DNA from: Sporosarcina sp. ACRSM
GTDB lineage: Bacteria > Bacillota > Bacilli > Bacillales_A > Planococcaceae
Direction of reading: 5' to 3'
Assembly (NCBI RefSeq): GCF_022346545.1
Contig: NZ_JAKRNU010000004.1
Span: 124,001 to 188,000 of the forward strand
DNA: 64,000 nt
Part shown: positions 43,878 to 53,211 of the stretch, in pieces
Layout: every line of letters begins with the position of its first letter
Numbering within the stretch: position 1 is the stretch's first letter
Notes under the pieces: generated by a model
Databases searched by the model: none
What the model was told of the DNA's origin: nothing
Seen by the model: the letters and a program-made list of their open reading frames with translations, nothing else
Program-made: the position numbers and the translations under genes

Positions 43878-44012
43878 CAGTGGGGGTTATCCCCATCCCC
43901 CACTGATTGTTAGTTGAACCAATCGGGCTTTTACGGGCAGTTGATCTTCCACCTATCCTTATTGTTTTACTTAAGTCTTGAGGTGGGAGTCTTACTGCCC
44001 GTTAATGCGGGA
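43878..44012 (+). other. Highly structured intergenic segment between des and desK
   Basis: First hairpin: CAGTGGGGG (43878-43886) with CCCCCACTG (43897-43905). A larger one follows: CGGGCAGT (43934-43941) with ACTGCCCG (43994-44001), enclosing CCACCT (43949-43954) with AGGTGG (43981-43986). The first may end the des transcript, although no T-run follows. The whole looks like a mobile stem-loop repeat or a small RNA. Only one copy is in the window. Confidence 0.5.
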
Positions 44013-44100
44013 TAAATGCAAAAGAAATGGCGCGGGTGCCTAGCACTCACGCCGTTTTTTGCTACAATGGAAATAACAGACAGGACGGTGAAAGCACGAC

Positions 44101-45225
44101 ATGCATAGTTGGTATAGTATTTTTCCGAAAAATCCATGGCTCAGCATTTACGCATGGGTGATCTTTTGTTTATTGCCATTCTTTTTCTTCTTCCGTTCTT
44201 CTTCACCGATTGAGATTGCTGTCGGCATTTCCTTGTTGCTCTTGTTTTTCTTGTCTTACCGTTTTTCATTTAAATCGAAGAGCGGACTTGTCTATATGTG
44301 GCTCAGTTTTGAAATTGTTATCAATATTGGGATGACATTGTTATTCGGGTACGTCTATTTGTCGATTTTCACGGCTTTTTTTATCGGGAATATTCGTAAT
44401 CCAGTCGGCTTTTTCATTATGTATGGGCTGCATATTGCGTTTACGGTCGGTGCCATTGTCGGCGGCTTTTTCATTGAAATCGAATTGTTTTTGCCGCAAG
44501 TCCATTTCATTTTGGTCACGGTTATTGGGACGGTGTTGTTGCCCTTTAATTTGTATAACCGCAACAAGCGTGAGAACTTGGAAGGGCAGTTGGAGGATGC
44601 GAAGGAACGGATTTCAGAGCTAATCATTTTGGAGGAAAGGCAACGGATTGCCCGTGATCTCCATGATACGCTCGGGCAAAAGTTGTCCATGATCGGTTTG
44701 AAAAGTGATTTGGCGAGCAAGTTGGTCAAGCAGGACCCTGAAACGGCTATCAAAGAACTGCAAGATATCCGGCAAACGGCAAGGACCGCTTTGAAGGAAG
44801 TGCGGGAACTGGTGGCGGATATGCGCGCTGTCCGGCTTGAGGATGAATTGCTCCGGATTCGGCAAATGTTGAGGGCGGCTGAAATGGATTTCACAATGGA
44901 GGGAGACCCTCAGTTTAACAATATCCCGACGATTGTTGAAAACGTGTTAAGCATGTGCTTGAAAGAGGCAGTCACAAATGTGGTGAAGCATAGTTACGGG
45001 ACGGCTTGCCATGTCACGTTCGAACAAATGCCGAATGAATTTGTCATTACGGTCGAGGATAATGGCATTGGCATTACGCGGGGCGGAGAAACCTCGCCGG
45101 GGAGCGGTTTAAAAGGGATGCGGGAGCGTTTGGAGTTCGTGAATGGAAATCTTTCTGTAGAAGGCGGAAAAGGGACGAAGTTGACTGTTCGTGTACCTGC
45201 CGTTCTAACACATATAATGGAGTGA
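44101..45225 (+). CDS. desK: Membrane thermosensor histidine kinase DesK
   Basis: 374 residues. Four or five membrane helices in 1-150 form the temperature sensor, followed by a coiled-coil linker. The HisKA_3 dimerisation part contains the phosphorylated His188 in RIARDLHDTLGQ, the same number as in B. subtilis DesK, and an ATPase domain with EDNGIGI and GSGLKGMRERLEF completes it. It lies downstream of des and overlaps desR. It should phosphorylate DesR in the cold and act as a phosphatase when warm. Confidence 0.94.
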   Translation: MHSWYSIFPKNPWLSIYAWVIFCLLPFFFFFRSSSPIEIAVGISLLLLFFLSYRFSFKSKSGLVYMWLSFEIVINIGMTLLFGYVYLSIFTAFFIGNIRNPVGFFIMYGLHIAFTVGAIVGGFFIEIELFLPQVHFILVTVIGTVLLPFNLYNRNKRENLEGQLEDAKERISELIILEERQRIARDLHDTLGQKLSMIGLKSDLASKLVKQDPETAIKELQDIRQTARTALKEVRELVADMRAVRLEDELLRIRQMLRAAEMDFTMEGDPQFNNIPTIVENVLSMCLKEAVTNVVKHSYGTACHVTFEQMPNEFVITVEDNGIGITRGGETSPGSGLKGMRERLEFVNGNLSVEGGKGTKLTVRVPAVLTHIME

Positions 45226-45230
45226 TGGAC

Positions 45231-45842
45231 ATGATACGCATTGTCATAGCGGAAGATCAGGGCATGCTGCTCGGGGCACTTGGTTCGTTGTTGAACTTGG
45301 AAGAGGATATGGAAGTCGTCGGCAAGGCGAAAAACGGAGAGGAAGCTGTCGCATTGGTGAAGGAGCAACAGCCTGATATTTGCATCATGGACATCGAAAT
45401 GCCAGTTATGACAGGGTTGGATGCGGCGGAAGCATTGCGGGCTAGCGATTGTAAAATCATTATCCTAACGACGTTTGCACGGTCGGGTTATTTTGACCGT
45501 GCCCGGAAAGCGGGCGTGCGTGGGTATTTATTGAAAGATAGCCCGATTGAAGAGCTCGTCAGTTCCATCCGGACGATCATGGACGGCAGGCGGATTTACG
45601 CGCCAGAACTCGTCGATATCGCATATGGCGAAGATGACGAGACGGAAAATCCATTGACGGAGCGGGAAAGCCAAGTGCTCGGCTTGATTGCGGAAGGGAA
45701 GACGACGAAGGAGATTGCGAGCGAGCTCTTTTTGACACCGGGCACCGTGCGCAATTATATTTCTACGATTCTTGATAAGCTCGGCGTAGGGAATCGGATT
45801 GAAGCGATTTCGAGGTTTAAGGAGAAGGGCTGGTTTAAATAG
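45231..45842 (+). CDS. desR: Response regulator DesR (NarL/LuxR family)
   Basis: 203 residues: a receiver domain with phospho-acceptor Asp54 (CIMDIEMPVMTG) and Lys of the switch in LLKDSPIEEL, then a LuxR-type helix-turn-helix (LTERESQVLGLIAEGKTTKEIASELFLTPGTVRNYISTILDKLG). The ATG at 45231 has GGAG at spacing eight; GTG and ATG just upstream are less well placed. Activates the desaturase gene, probably at the palindromes near 42703-42739. Terminator follows. Confidence 0.94.
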   Translation: MIRIVIAEDQGMLLGALGSLLNLEEDMEVVGKAKNGEEAVALVKEQQPDICIMDIEMPVMTGLDAAEALRASDCKIIILTTFARSGYFDRARKAGVRGYLLKDSPIEELVSSIRTIMDGRRIYAPELVDIAYGEDDETENPLTERESQVLGLIAEGKTTKEIASELFLTPGTVRNYISTILDKLGVGNRIEAISRFKEKGWFK

Positions 45843-45852
45843 GGGTGGGGAT

Positions 45853-45877
45853 GCCGACAGAAATGTCGGTTTTTTTG
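45853..45877 (+). terminator. Terminator after desR
   Basis: CCGACA and TGTCGG pair around GAAA and run into seven T. A 21-bp phased array begins 20 bases later. Confidence 0.88.
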
Positions 45878-45880
45878 CGG

Positions 45881-45989
45881 GCGGAAAGTCCTGATTCGCT
45901 GATAGTTGCGGTTTGAGCGCCAATAACTCGTTAGGGAACGCCAATATCCGAACGGTTTGCGCCAATAACGACTACTCGAGCGCCAATAA
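45881..45989 (+). repeat. 21-bp phased array, core CGCCAATAA, five units
   Basis: Cores begin at 45897 (CGCTGATAG), 45918, 45939, 45960 and 45981, exactly 21 apart. Head GCGGAAAGTCCTGATT precedes the first. On the minus strand it reads RILAFPN, ELLALKP, QLSANQDF and so on, with one stop near the distal unit. Confidence 0.85.
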
Positions 45990-46071
45990 ATTATGCGAAG
46001 CGTGAACTTCCCTATGATATGATTTAGTAAATATCAAATAATTCACGCAAGGAGGAATCGGGAGGAACGGC

Positions 46072-47328
46072 ATCGATTATGCAAAGGAATTGGATGCGAA
46101 AGATGGACTTGCGAAGTACAGGGACGAGTTTTATTTACTAAAAAATGCGATCTACATGGATGGCAATTCGCTCGGTTTATTGTCCAAACGGGCGGAGCGG
46201 ACGTTGCATAATTTGCTAGATTAATGGAAAACACTTGGTATCGATGGATGGACAGAAGGGGAATCCCCTTGGTTTTACTTATCCGAAATGGTTGGGGAAA
46301 AGATGGTGCCGCTCGTCGGGGGGAAGAAAGGCGAAGTCATCGCCACGGGATCGACTACGACGAATTTGCATCAGCTCGTTGCGACCTTTTACAAACCATC
46401 GGGGAACCGGACGAAAATTCTTGCGGATGAACTCAATTTTCCCTCGGACATTTATGCGCTAAAAAGCCAGTTGGCGTTGAAGGGCTATGATCCGGAAGAA
46501 TATCTTGTACGGGTGAAAAGCCCGGATGGCAGAATGCTACGCGTACAGGATATCATTGATGCGATGACGGATGATATCGCATTGATTGTCTTACCGGCGG
46601 TGTTGTATCGTAGTGGGCAAGTGCTCGATATGGAGCGGTTGACTGCGGCTACACGGGAACGGGGAATTCCAATCGGCTTCGACCTTTGCCACTCGATCGG
46701 TGCGGTTGAACATGCCTTGCATGATTGGGGAATGGATTTTGCATTCTGGTGTACGTACAAGCATTTGAATGGGGGACCTGGATCCGTGGCGGGGCTATTC
46801 GTCCATGAAAAACATTTCGGCAAGGCGCCAGGACTCGCGGGCTGGTTCGGTTCCAAAAAGGAAACGCAGTTCGATATGGAGCATACGATGGATCCCGCAA
46901 TGGATGCTGGAGCGTATCAAATCGGCACGCCACATGTGTTAAGTTTGGCGCCGGTCATGGGTGCGCTCGACATGTTCGAAGATGCTGGTCTGAATAGAAT
47001 TCGAAAAAAATCGCTCGAATTGACTGAACATATAATGAAATTGATTCACGTGGAACTTGAGGGTTTGGGGTTTAGTATCGGGAATCCGGTCGACAATTCG
47101 CGCGGCGGCCATATTTTACTCGAACATGCGGAAGCGGCACGCATTTGCAAAGCGTTAAAAGCGGATGGCGTCATCCCGGACTTTCGCGCGCCCAATGGCA
47201 TCCGCCTTGCGCCTGTCGCACTCTATAATTCTTTCGAAGATGTGTGGCATACCATTCGGAAATTGCGCGTAATTATGGATGAAAAACGCTATGAAAAATT
47301 TGAGAATAAAAGGGGAGTTGTCGCATGA
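46072..47328 (+). pseudogene. kynU: Kynureninase, broken by a nonsense codon and a lost start
   Basis: The frame from 46072 reads as a nearly complete PLP kynureninase (kynurenine to anthranilate + alanine): [19 protein letters not shown], then [32 protein letters not shown], the cofactor Asp in [18 protein letters not shown] and the PLP Lys in [13 protein letters not shown]. Two lesions are seen. Codon 46222-46224 is TAA where family members have Glu (LLD-stop-WKTLG; GAA to TAA). The position six bases after GGGAGG is ATC (46072), not ATG. Restarting at the ATG at 46288 would lose about 70 residues, including part of the active site. kynB follows with an ATGA overlap. Confidence 0.88.
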
Positions 47329-47960
47329 AAGGGGAATGGATCGATATTTCACAACCGCTTTATAATGGTATCGCAGAATGGCCAGGCGACACGCCATTTT
47401 CATATGAAGTGGCGTTTTCAAAAGCGGAGACGGGCTCCGTCAATATCGGCAAGCTGACGACGAGTACGCATATGGGAACCCATATCGATGCGCCGTTTCA
47501 TTTTGATGATCAAGGGAAGCGGGTGCTTGATCTGCCGATTGACGTCTATATCGGGCGCGCGCGTGTCATTGACGTGACAGGTGTTGACCAAATTGGACGT
47601 GCGGAATTGGAAGGTATTGATTTCGGCGGGGCATCTCGGATTTTATTGAAAACCGGAAGGCACCCGGATACGGCTGTGTTTCCGACAAGCTTCGCTGTGC
47701 TTGGGGCGGATCTCGGTCCTTTGTTGAAAGAGAGAGGGGTTCGACTCATTGGCGTTGATACGCCGTCTGTCGATCCGGAAACGAGCAAATTGCTGGAAGC
47801 GCATCATGCACTCCATACCAATGATGTACTGATTTTGGAAAACATCGTGCTAACGGAAGTGGAACCCGGCGATTATGAGCTGATCGCGTTACCACTGCCG
47901 CTTGTGGAAGGGGATGGCAGTCCTGTCCGCGCTGTATTGCGGAGGTGGGCGGATGACTGA
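47325..47960 (+). CDS. kynB: Kynurenine formamidase
   Basis: Hydrolyses N-formylkynurenine to kynurenine and formate. 211 residues of the bacterial cyclase/KynB family: [19 protein letters not shown] near the start and the metal-binding [14 protein letters not shown] (~47-60; HxxxH-D-H pattern). It ends with the conserved region [25 protein letters not shown]. The start overlaps the broken kynU by four bases, and the end overlaps the kynA start by eight. Intact. Confidence 0.94.
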   Translation: MKGEWIDISQPLYNGIAEWPGDTPFSYEVAFSKAETGSVNIGKLTTSTHMGTHIDAPFHFDDQGKRVLDLPIDVYIGRARVIDVTGVDQIGRAELEGIDFGGASRILLKTGRHPDTAVFPTSFAVLGADLGPLLKERGVRLIGVDTPSVDPETSKLLEAHHALHTNDVLILENIVLTEVEPGDYELIALPLPLVEGDGSPVRAVLRRWADD

Positions 47961-48771
47961 GAAAGGGATTCACACGGATTTTCGGGATAATATGACGTAT
48001 GGGGAATATTTGCATCTCGATCAATTGTTGTCGAGTCAGCAGCGCTTGTCCGGGCATCATGACGAAATGCTGTTCATCATCATCCACCAAGTGAGCGAGT
48101 TATGGATGAAACTGATCTTGCATGAGCTGCATACGGCAATTGATTTGATAGAAAAAGACGAACTGCCGGAAGCGTTTAAAATGTTGGCACGCGTGTCGAG
48201 AACGCAGTCGCAGATCATCCAGGCGTGGGATGTGCTGGCGACATTGACGCCGGCCGAATATATGGAATTTCGCGGGGAGCTGGGCAGGGCATCGGGTTTT
48301 CAGTCCTATCAAAATCGTCTCATCGAGTTTGCGCTCGGCTACAAACAGCCTCATATTTTGAAGATTTACGAGAAAGACGCAGCTCTTGCCGCTGAGCTTC
48401 AAGCCGCTTACCGGGCACCTGGCATTTATGATGTTGCTATCCAAGCGTTAGCAAGGGTCGGCTTTCCGATCAACCCTGATTTACTGACGCGCGATTTTTC
48501 CATCACATACAAAGGAGATCCGACGGTGTCGGATGCTTGGCTTGAAGTCTATCGCAACGTCGACGCTCATTGGGATTTGTATCAGCTTGCCGAGAAGTTG
48601 GTCGACATCGAAGACAGCCATCAGCAATGGCGGTTCCGCCATATGAAAACCGTCGAGCGCATCATCGGCTTCAAGCAGGGAACCGGGGGCTCGTCCGGCG
48701 TGAACTATTTGAAATCTGTGCTCGACCATCGTTTTTTTCCTGAATTATGGGATGTGCGGACGGCATTATGA
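47953..48771 (+). CDS. kynA: Tryptophan 2,3-dioxygenase
   Basis: Heme enzyme opening the indole ring of tryptophan to N-formylkynurenine. 272 residues: N-terminal [41 protein letters not shown] with the distal His and substrate-binding residues; [14 protein letters not shown]; and the proximal heme His within [31 protein letters not shown] at 47953 with GGAGGTGGG. Last of the kynUBA set. With kynU broken, this and kynB should make kynurenine without local conversion to anthranilate. Confidence 0.95.
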   Translation: MTEKGIHTDFRDNMTYGEYLHLDQLLSSQQRLSGHHDEMLFIIIHQVSELWMKLILHELHTAIDLIEKDELPEAFKMLARVSRTQSQIIQAWDVLATLTPAEYMEFRGELGRASGFQSYQNRLIEFALGYKQPHILKIYEKDAALAAELQAAYRAPGIYDVAIQALARVGFPINPDLLTRDFSITYKGDPTVSDAWLEVYRNVDAHWDLYQLAEKLVDIEDSHQQWRFRHMKTVERIIGFKQGTGGSSGVNYLKSVLDHRFFPELWDVRTAL

Positions 48772-48787
48772 AAGGAACGCTGGAGAA

Positions 48788-48961
48788 ATGAGAGACTGGA
48801 TAAAATGGCTCCTTGTCGTCATATTGGTCGTTTCGGCATGTTCATTATTGAAAGTGTATACAGTCGGTTATGTGGCAGAAGCGCATCTTGCCCATGCCTT
48901 GCCGATTGCTGTCGTCACGGGGCTAAGCGCCATTGCTTTGGCAATCCATTCTAAAAGATGA
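48788..48961 (+). CDS. Small two-helix membrane protein
   Basis: 57 residues, not recognised: helix ~4-22 (WIKWLLVVILVVSACSLL) and helix ~35-53 (HALPIAVVTGLSAIALAI), charged ends. The start is ATG with CTGGAGA, 17 bases behind kynA. The stop lies shortly before a strong hairpin. Probably the last gene of the kyn transcript; a role in that pathway is unproven. Confidence 0.55.
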   Translation: MRDWIKWLLVVILVVSACSLLKVYTVGYVAEAHLAHALPIAVVTGLSAIALAIHSKR

Positions 48962-48969
48962 ACCATAAC

Positions 48970-49006
48970 AGAGGACACCTGTAAACTTTTTACAGGTGTC
49001 CTCTTA
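48970..49006 (+). terminator. Strong hairpin ending the kyn transcript
   Basis: Sixteen-base arms AGAGGACACCTGTAAA and TTTACAGGTGTCCTCT around a three-base loop. The T-tract lies in the arm rather than after it, so termination may be bidirectional or partial. Confidence 0.7.
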
Positions 49007-49011
49007 GATAG

Positions 49012-49328
49012 AGTTCTTGAATTATCCCCGCAACTAACCATTTTCGTGCGGACGTAAATCGCGGACGCTATGTGATGCCAAAAGCAGTCAGTCCATTCCG
49101 CAAAGGCGGGTGTGCCGGCAATGAACCCGTCGATGTGATTGCCCATCGACAGTAGGAACGCCTCCTCGAACCGCTGTGGTTCATTGACCCAACAAGATTG
49201 TCGATCCCATGCAAAATCGGACCGCCAAGTACTGCGGGCAATATTATTTTCATCACCACCGTCTTTGAATCATTACTGTATACTATTCGCATAAAACGAT
49301 TATGGTGTGTGCGGATGGAGGTTGGCAT
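49012..49328 (-). pseudogene. Possible degraded gene remnant
   Basis: On the minus strand GGTGGTG precedes an ATG giving MKIILPAVLGGPILHGIDNLVGS. Continuity of protein-like sequence then shifts frame to FEEAFLLSMGNHIDGFIA and GTPAFAEWTDCFWHHIASAIY before stops. The two parts together look like pieces of one gene with a frameshift. I do not recognise the family, and this could be chance. The rest of 49007-49459 shows no gene. Confidence 0.25.
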
Positions 49329-49459
49329 CTGCCCGGGTCCATTTGGACAGCGTTTGGCATTTGTGGGAAAAACTTAAGAAATTCTTCAGAAACACACTAC
49401 GAGATTCTTCATGATTATCACGCATAATAAACAGGAATGACTGCAAAGGCGTGAGAACT

Positions 49460-50347
49460 ATGAAAAAATTAACCTTTATACTATTCCTCATCGTGCTCGG
49501 TTTCACTTTCGTCCTGAAAGCCAAGGATTGGAAGACGGAAGCGATTGATTCGCATGTCAATGCCAAAGCAGTACTGCTGATCGAAGCTGAAACGGGCAAA
49601 GTGCTCTATGAGAAAAATAGCAAAGAATCGTTGCCCATCGCAAGTATGTCCAAGCTGATGACGCAGTACCTTGTCCTAAACGCCATTCAAAACGGCACAT
49701 TATCATGGGAAAGCGTCTATGAGCCGAGTGATGCGGTGCAGCAACTAATGGGGAAAGCAGCCGCAACAAAACTCGGTATGGCAAAAGGCAATGCCTATAC
49801 TGTAAAGGAATTATTCACCGCGATGACTGTCAACTCTGCAAATGATGCTGCCATGGCACTTGCGGAAATGGTGAGCGGAACAGAAGAGGCATTTGCAGAT
49901 TTAATGAATGAACAAGCTAGGAAATTCAAGTTAAAAGAGACGAGCTTTTACAATGCAAGCGGACTCGATGGCGAATACATCGGAAAAGGAAAAGAACAAA
50001 CGAATCATGCTTCCGCGCGGGACGTTGCGACGATTGCCCAAAAATTATTGGAAGATCATCCAGAAGTCCTGAATTTTACAAGGCTGACGGATTTTACAAC
50101 AGGGGATGGTGTGCGGGTATGGAGTACCAACCTGATGTTGCCAGGGATGCCGCAAGCTTTCCCGGGAATCGATGGACTGAAGACTGGCTTTACAGAGGAG
50201 GCTGGAGCCTGCTTTGTGAGCACGGGTGTCTTTGAAGGAAAGCGTGTTATCACAGTTGTGATGGATGTCGAAGCGAACGGGACAGACACCGTCAACCCGC
50301 GATTTGAGCTAACCCGTGAATTGATTGAACGTATCGTATTACGTTAA
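49460..50347 (+). CDS. D-alanyl-D-alanine carboxypeptidase (peptidase S11, low-molecular-weight PBP)
   Basis: Trims the terminal D-Ala of murein pentapeptides outside the membrane. 295 residues with an N-terminal membrane anchor/signal (3-20). The active-site motifs are complete: SMSK (Ser62, Lys65), SAN (126-128) and KTG (241-243 in [11 protein letters not shown]). It is shorter than PBP5, which has a C-terminal beta domain and amphipathic anchor; here the protein ends soon after the catalytic domain. The next gene handles another D-amino acid. Confidence 0.93.
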   Translation: MKKLTFILFLIVLGFTFVLKAKDWKTEAIDSHVNAKAVLLIEAETGKVLYEKNSKESLPIASMSKLMTQYLVLNAIQNGTLSWESVYEPSDAVQQLMGKAAATKLGMAKGNAYTVKELFTAMTVNSANDAAMALAEMVSGTEEAFADLMNEQARKFKLKETSFYNASGLDGEYIGKGKEQTNHASARDVATIAQKLLEDHPEVLNFTRLTDFTTGDGVRVWSTNLMLPGMPQAFPGIDGLKTGFTEEAGACFVSTGVFEGKRVITVVMDVEANGTDTVNPRFELTRELIERIVLR

Positions 50348-50408
50348 CGGCAACGAACTTCGGCATGTTATACTGCTTGTACGACATTCTGAAAAAGAGG
50401 GGTGCCTG

Positions 50409-51722
50409 ATGAATAGAGACGAAGTGAATAAATGGAAAGCGGAACTGCCGCTTATCGGACCAGTGATGGAGCGTGAAGAAGTGCTTTGGTTGAATCCGCG
50501 AGTAGAATCAACAGCGACAGTTCTTCCCAAAACAAGCGTCACCGCAAAGGATGTGCAGGATGCAGCTGATCGGCTCAAACGGTTTGCCCCTTACATCGCG
50601 CATGTTTTCCCGGAAACAACAGCATCGAACGGCATCATCGAATCGCCGCTCACAGCAATTCCACAAATGAAAGCCGCATTGGCGAATGCATATGGAGTAG
50701 AGATTCCCGGAGAACTGCTATTGAAAGAAGACAATGCTTTGCCGATTTCAGGCTCCATCAAAGCACGTGGCGGCATTTATGAAGTGCTGAAGCATGCAGA
50801 AACCCTTGCGCTTGAACATGGCTTCATCACGACAGAAGAGGACTATGCCAAGTTTGCACAACCGGAATTCGGTAATTTATTTGCCAAACATAAAATTGCA
50901 GTTGGTTCGACGGGGAACTTAGGCTTAAGCATCGGCATTATGAGTGCGAAACTTGGATTCGATGTCACCGTCCATATGTCGGCGGATGCGAAGCAATGGA
51001 AGAAGGACATGCTGCGGGAAAAAGGCGTGACGGTTGTCGAATATGCCGATGATTACAGTAAAGCGGTAGAAGAGGGACGCCGGCAAGCAGACGCAGATCC
51101 ACTCTGCCACTTTATCGATGATGAAAATTCGACCGATCTCTTTTTAGGCTATGCGGTTGCAGGGGAGCGCGTCGCTGCACAATTGAAAAAGCGGGGCACA
51201 CTTGTTGCCGCCGACCATCCGCTATTCGTTTACTTGCCATGCGGTGTCGGCGGCGGACCGGGTGGCGTTGCGTTCGGCTTGAAACTGGTCTTTGGGGACC
51301 ATGTGCGTTGCTTCTTCGCGGAACCGACACATTCCCCATGCATGATGCTCGGCATGATGACGGGCTTACATGACCAACTTTCGGTGCAAGATTTCGGATT
51401 GGACAATAAGACCGCAGCGGATGGCTTGGCCGTAGGAACAGCGTCCGGCTTCGTAGGAAAGACAATGGAACCGTTCATGACCGGCTGCTATACCATTGCG
51501 GATGAAACGATGTTCAAGCTGTTGAAACTGCTCGCCGATACGGAGGAAATTCGCCTTGAACCTTCCGCACTTGCCGGAATGACAGGGCCTGTGAATAGTA
51601 TCCGTGAGAATGTCGGGCATGCAGATTCCGCCCAAGCAACCCATCTCGTCTGGGCAACAGGCGGAAGCATGGTACCTGAAGAGGAAATGGCTGCTTATTA
51701 TGCAAAAGGTGCTGGGCAATAA
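50409..51722 (+). CDS. dsdA: D-serine ammonia-lyase
   Basis: PLP enzyme turning D-serine into pyruvate and ammonia. 437 residues. The PLP Lys118 lies in [12 protein letters not shown], the phosphate loop is [11 protein letters not shown], and the metal/cofactor region is [18 protein letters not shown]. The long N-terminal part and total length match bacterial DsdA rather than threonine dehydratase. The ATG at 50409 has GAGGGG; the longer frame upstream runs back into the carboxypeptidase gene. No dsdC or dsdX is beside it. Terminator follows. Confidence 0.94.
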   Translation: MNRDEVNKWKAELPLIGPVMEREEVLWLNPRVESTATVLPKTSVTAKDVQDAADRLKRFAPYIAHVFPETTASNGIIESPLTAIPQMKAALANAYGVEIPGELLLKEDNALPISGSIKARGGIYEVLKHAETLALEHGFITTEEDYAKFAQPEFGNLFAKHKIAVGSTGNLGLSIGIMSAKLGFDVTVHMSADAKQWKKDMLREKGVTVVEYADDYSKAVEEGRRQADADPLCHFIDDENSTDLFLGYAVAGERVAAQLKKRGTLVAADHPLFVYLPCGVGGGPGGVAFGLKLVFGDHVRCFFAEPTHSPCMMLGMMTGLHDQLSVQDFGLDNKTAADGLAVGTASGFVGKTMEPFMTGCYTIADETMFKLLKLLADTEEIRLEPSALAGMTGPVNSIRENVGHADSAQATHLVWATGGSMVPEEEMAAYYAKGAGQ

Positions 51723-51732
51723 TAAAGGAATG

Positions 51733-51762
51733 AAAACCTCGCAGTGAGATGCGGGGTTTTTT
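51733..51762 (+). terminator. Terminator after dsdA
   Basis: AACCTCGCA and TGCGGGGTT pair around GTGAGA and run into T residues. A phased array begins right after it. Confidence 0.85.
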
Positions 51763-51767
51763 GTATG

Positions 51768-52095
51768 AGGAAAGTCCTGAGTTGCAATCAAATTGCGGGT
51801 GAATGCAATCAAATCACACTGGAGTGCAATCAAACAAGGCATGAGTGCAACCAAATACTACAATTTGGTGCCATCAGATTCAAAGTGGGAATATTCCGGG
51901 AAATAATACGATTATTTCCCGGGAAATCGACAAAAGGCGGGAAATAATGATTGAAGAGTGGGAAATTTCATTGAAATTGTGGAATTTTGTTAGTGTGGTG
52001 AAACGTTGTTTAGATGGGTAGAGCGTTGTTAAGTAAGAGTGAACCGTTGTTTAGCGTGAGTAAAACGTTATTTTATTTCCCCAGAATGTTGTGAA
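51768..52095 (+). repeat. Composite 21-bp phased array with three successive cores
   Basis: Head GGAAAGTCCTGAGT, then TGCAATCAAA cores at 51783, 51804, 51825 and 51846 (21 apart). Next comes a GGGAAAT block at 51898, 51921, 51939, 51960 and a degenerate 51981 (overall about 21). Finally a CGTTGTTTAG block lies at 52004, 52024, 52045, 52066 and 52087 (20, 21, 21, 21). Units often carry GAGTG or GAG just before the core. More than 300 bases thus keep roughly one register while the core changes. No gene is seen in it. Confidence 0.75.
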
Positions 52096-52111
52096 CTTAA
52101 TAGGCAGCTCC

Positions 52112-52146
52112 ACGTGAAAAGCCGCCCCCGTGGACGGCTTTCACTG
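52112..52146 (-). terminator. Hairpin at the end of the YqcI/YcgG-family gene
   Basis: GTGAAAAGCCG and CGGCTTTCAC pair around a GC-rich loop. It overlaps the stop codon of the minus-strand gene; the T-tract is short. Confidence 0.5.
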
Positions 52147-52875
52147 CATCTCCTTATGCATAAACGGACATTTGCCGACAATCGGTTCTGCGTCATCTCC
52201 GATGAAAAACTGTTTCCATTCATTATGAGTAGGATCGCCGAAATGGCTGATATCGGGATGTTTCGGCAGTTGGTCCCAGACGGCAACGCGTTCGCGTACT
52301 TTTTCACGCGACATGATGCCGCCTTTTTCAGTCCCTTTTAGTCCTTCAAAAATTCGGCGTGGTTGAAAGCCGAGCACCATCGCCTTCCCCAAGTCCCTCG
52401 TTTTCCGTTGCTTATAAGCCGGTGCATTGCCAAAAACGAAAATGGGCTCCCCGTGAAAATGGAAATCCCATAAATAATGATCGGGGTCTCTAGGGCTTTC
52501 CACAGGCCAATTCACTTCATCTACTTGATGTAAATACTGAAGAATATCCCAAAATTGCTGTCGATAGTCTTCCAAAGAACCTTCTGCTTCAAATGGCTCC
52601 ACAAAGACAAAGAGTCCGTGGCGTTTATGAGCGGGATCATCGAATAAGGCTAAAAACGATTTCAACGTTTGCGGTAAGTTTGACCAATCATCTTGCGTCA
52701 CATAACCATAGCGCAATTCACCTTTCAATTGGCCGCCCATACCGAAATAGCACGGAAATGTTTTATCCGTCACTGTCTCGTGGAATGTTTGGTAGGCATC
52801 CAATAGCCAATTTGGCAAATCTGCGCGCCGTGCAAAATCCTCTTTTGTTAATAAAGCCTCACTAGTTTGAATCAT
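52141..52875 (-). CDS. YqcI/YcgG family protein (heme N-oxygenase relatives)
   Basis: 244 residues of the YqcI/YcgG family. From memory, studied relatives are heme-dependent N-hydroxylases acting on arginine derivatives (GntA of guanitoxin, DcsA of D-cycloserine synthesis). Seen: FPCYFGMGGQLKGELRYGYV near the start, WDFHFHGEPIFVFGNAPAYKQRKTR (~135-160, conserved core) and a C-terminal KCPFMHKEM. The ATG at 52875 lies behind AGGAGGCGAGG. It faces away from a DDAH-like gene 340 bases off, an enzyme type that acts on substituted arginines. Activity in this clade is unproven. Confidence 0.8.
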   Translation of the reverse strand: MIQTSEALLTKEDFARRADLPNWLLDAYQTFHETVTDKTFPCYFGMGGQLKGELRYGYVTQDDWSNLPQTLKSFLALFDDPAHKRHGLFVFVEPFEAEGSLEDYRQQFWDILQYLHQVDEVNWPVESPRDPDHYLWDFHFHGEPIFVFGNAPAYKQRKTRDLGKAMVLGFQPRRIFEGLKGTEKGGIMSREKVRERVAVWDQLPKHPDISHFGDPTHNEWKQFFIGDDAEPIVGKCPFMHKEMQ

Positions 52876-53002
52876 GGTTACGCCTCGCCTCCTAAGCTTT
52901 TCTACTTCCATTCCCTCTCAGAGAGAGGTGAAACAGTATATTTTGAGATGATAGAAATTGAATGTTTAAATCAATTGAAACAGGGGATTGTAATGAAGAT
53001 AT

Positions 53003-53194
53003 CAACTTGATTCAGCAAAAGCCCCCACTTCCATAAGTGGCGGGATGAATGCCAGAATGCATTTCAATCAGAGGGAGTCCAACCTCCCTGCTGATTCAAG
53101 TTGAGCCTCCGGCGGATGTCACAGATTTTGAAAGGAGTTAATTGCGCAAGCGCAATTCAAAATCTGGACGCAATTACGCCGAGGCGTAATTGAT
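53003..53194 (+). repeat. Palindrome-rich ~190-bp repeat element, copy C
   Basis: Outer arms CAACTTGATTCAGCA and TGCTGATTCAAGTTG (one mismatch) enclose smaller hairpins (CCCACTTCCATAAGTGG; GGGAG/CTCCC). Then comes the constant right half: GCCTCCGGCGGATGTCACAG, AGATTTTGAA/TTCAAAATCT with inner AATTGCGC, and arms CAATTACGCC/GGCGTAATTG. It ends 17 bases before the start codon of the next gene, as copy A ends 24 bases before its downstream gene. Confidence 0.82.
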
Positions 53195-53211
53195 AAAATG
53201 GAGGTCGAAAA

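Noticed and set aside
28810..52095. Phased arrays as CRISPR
   Set aside because: Repeats are ~10 bp with ~11-bp gaps, far shorter than CRISPR units, and no cas gene is in the window.
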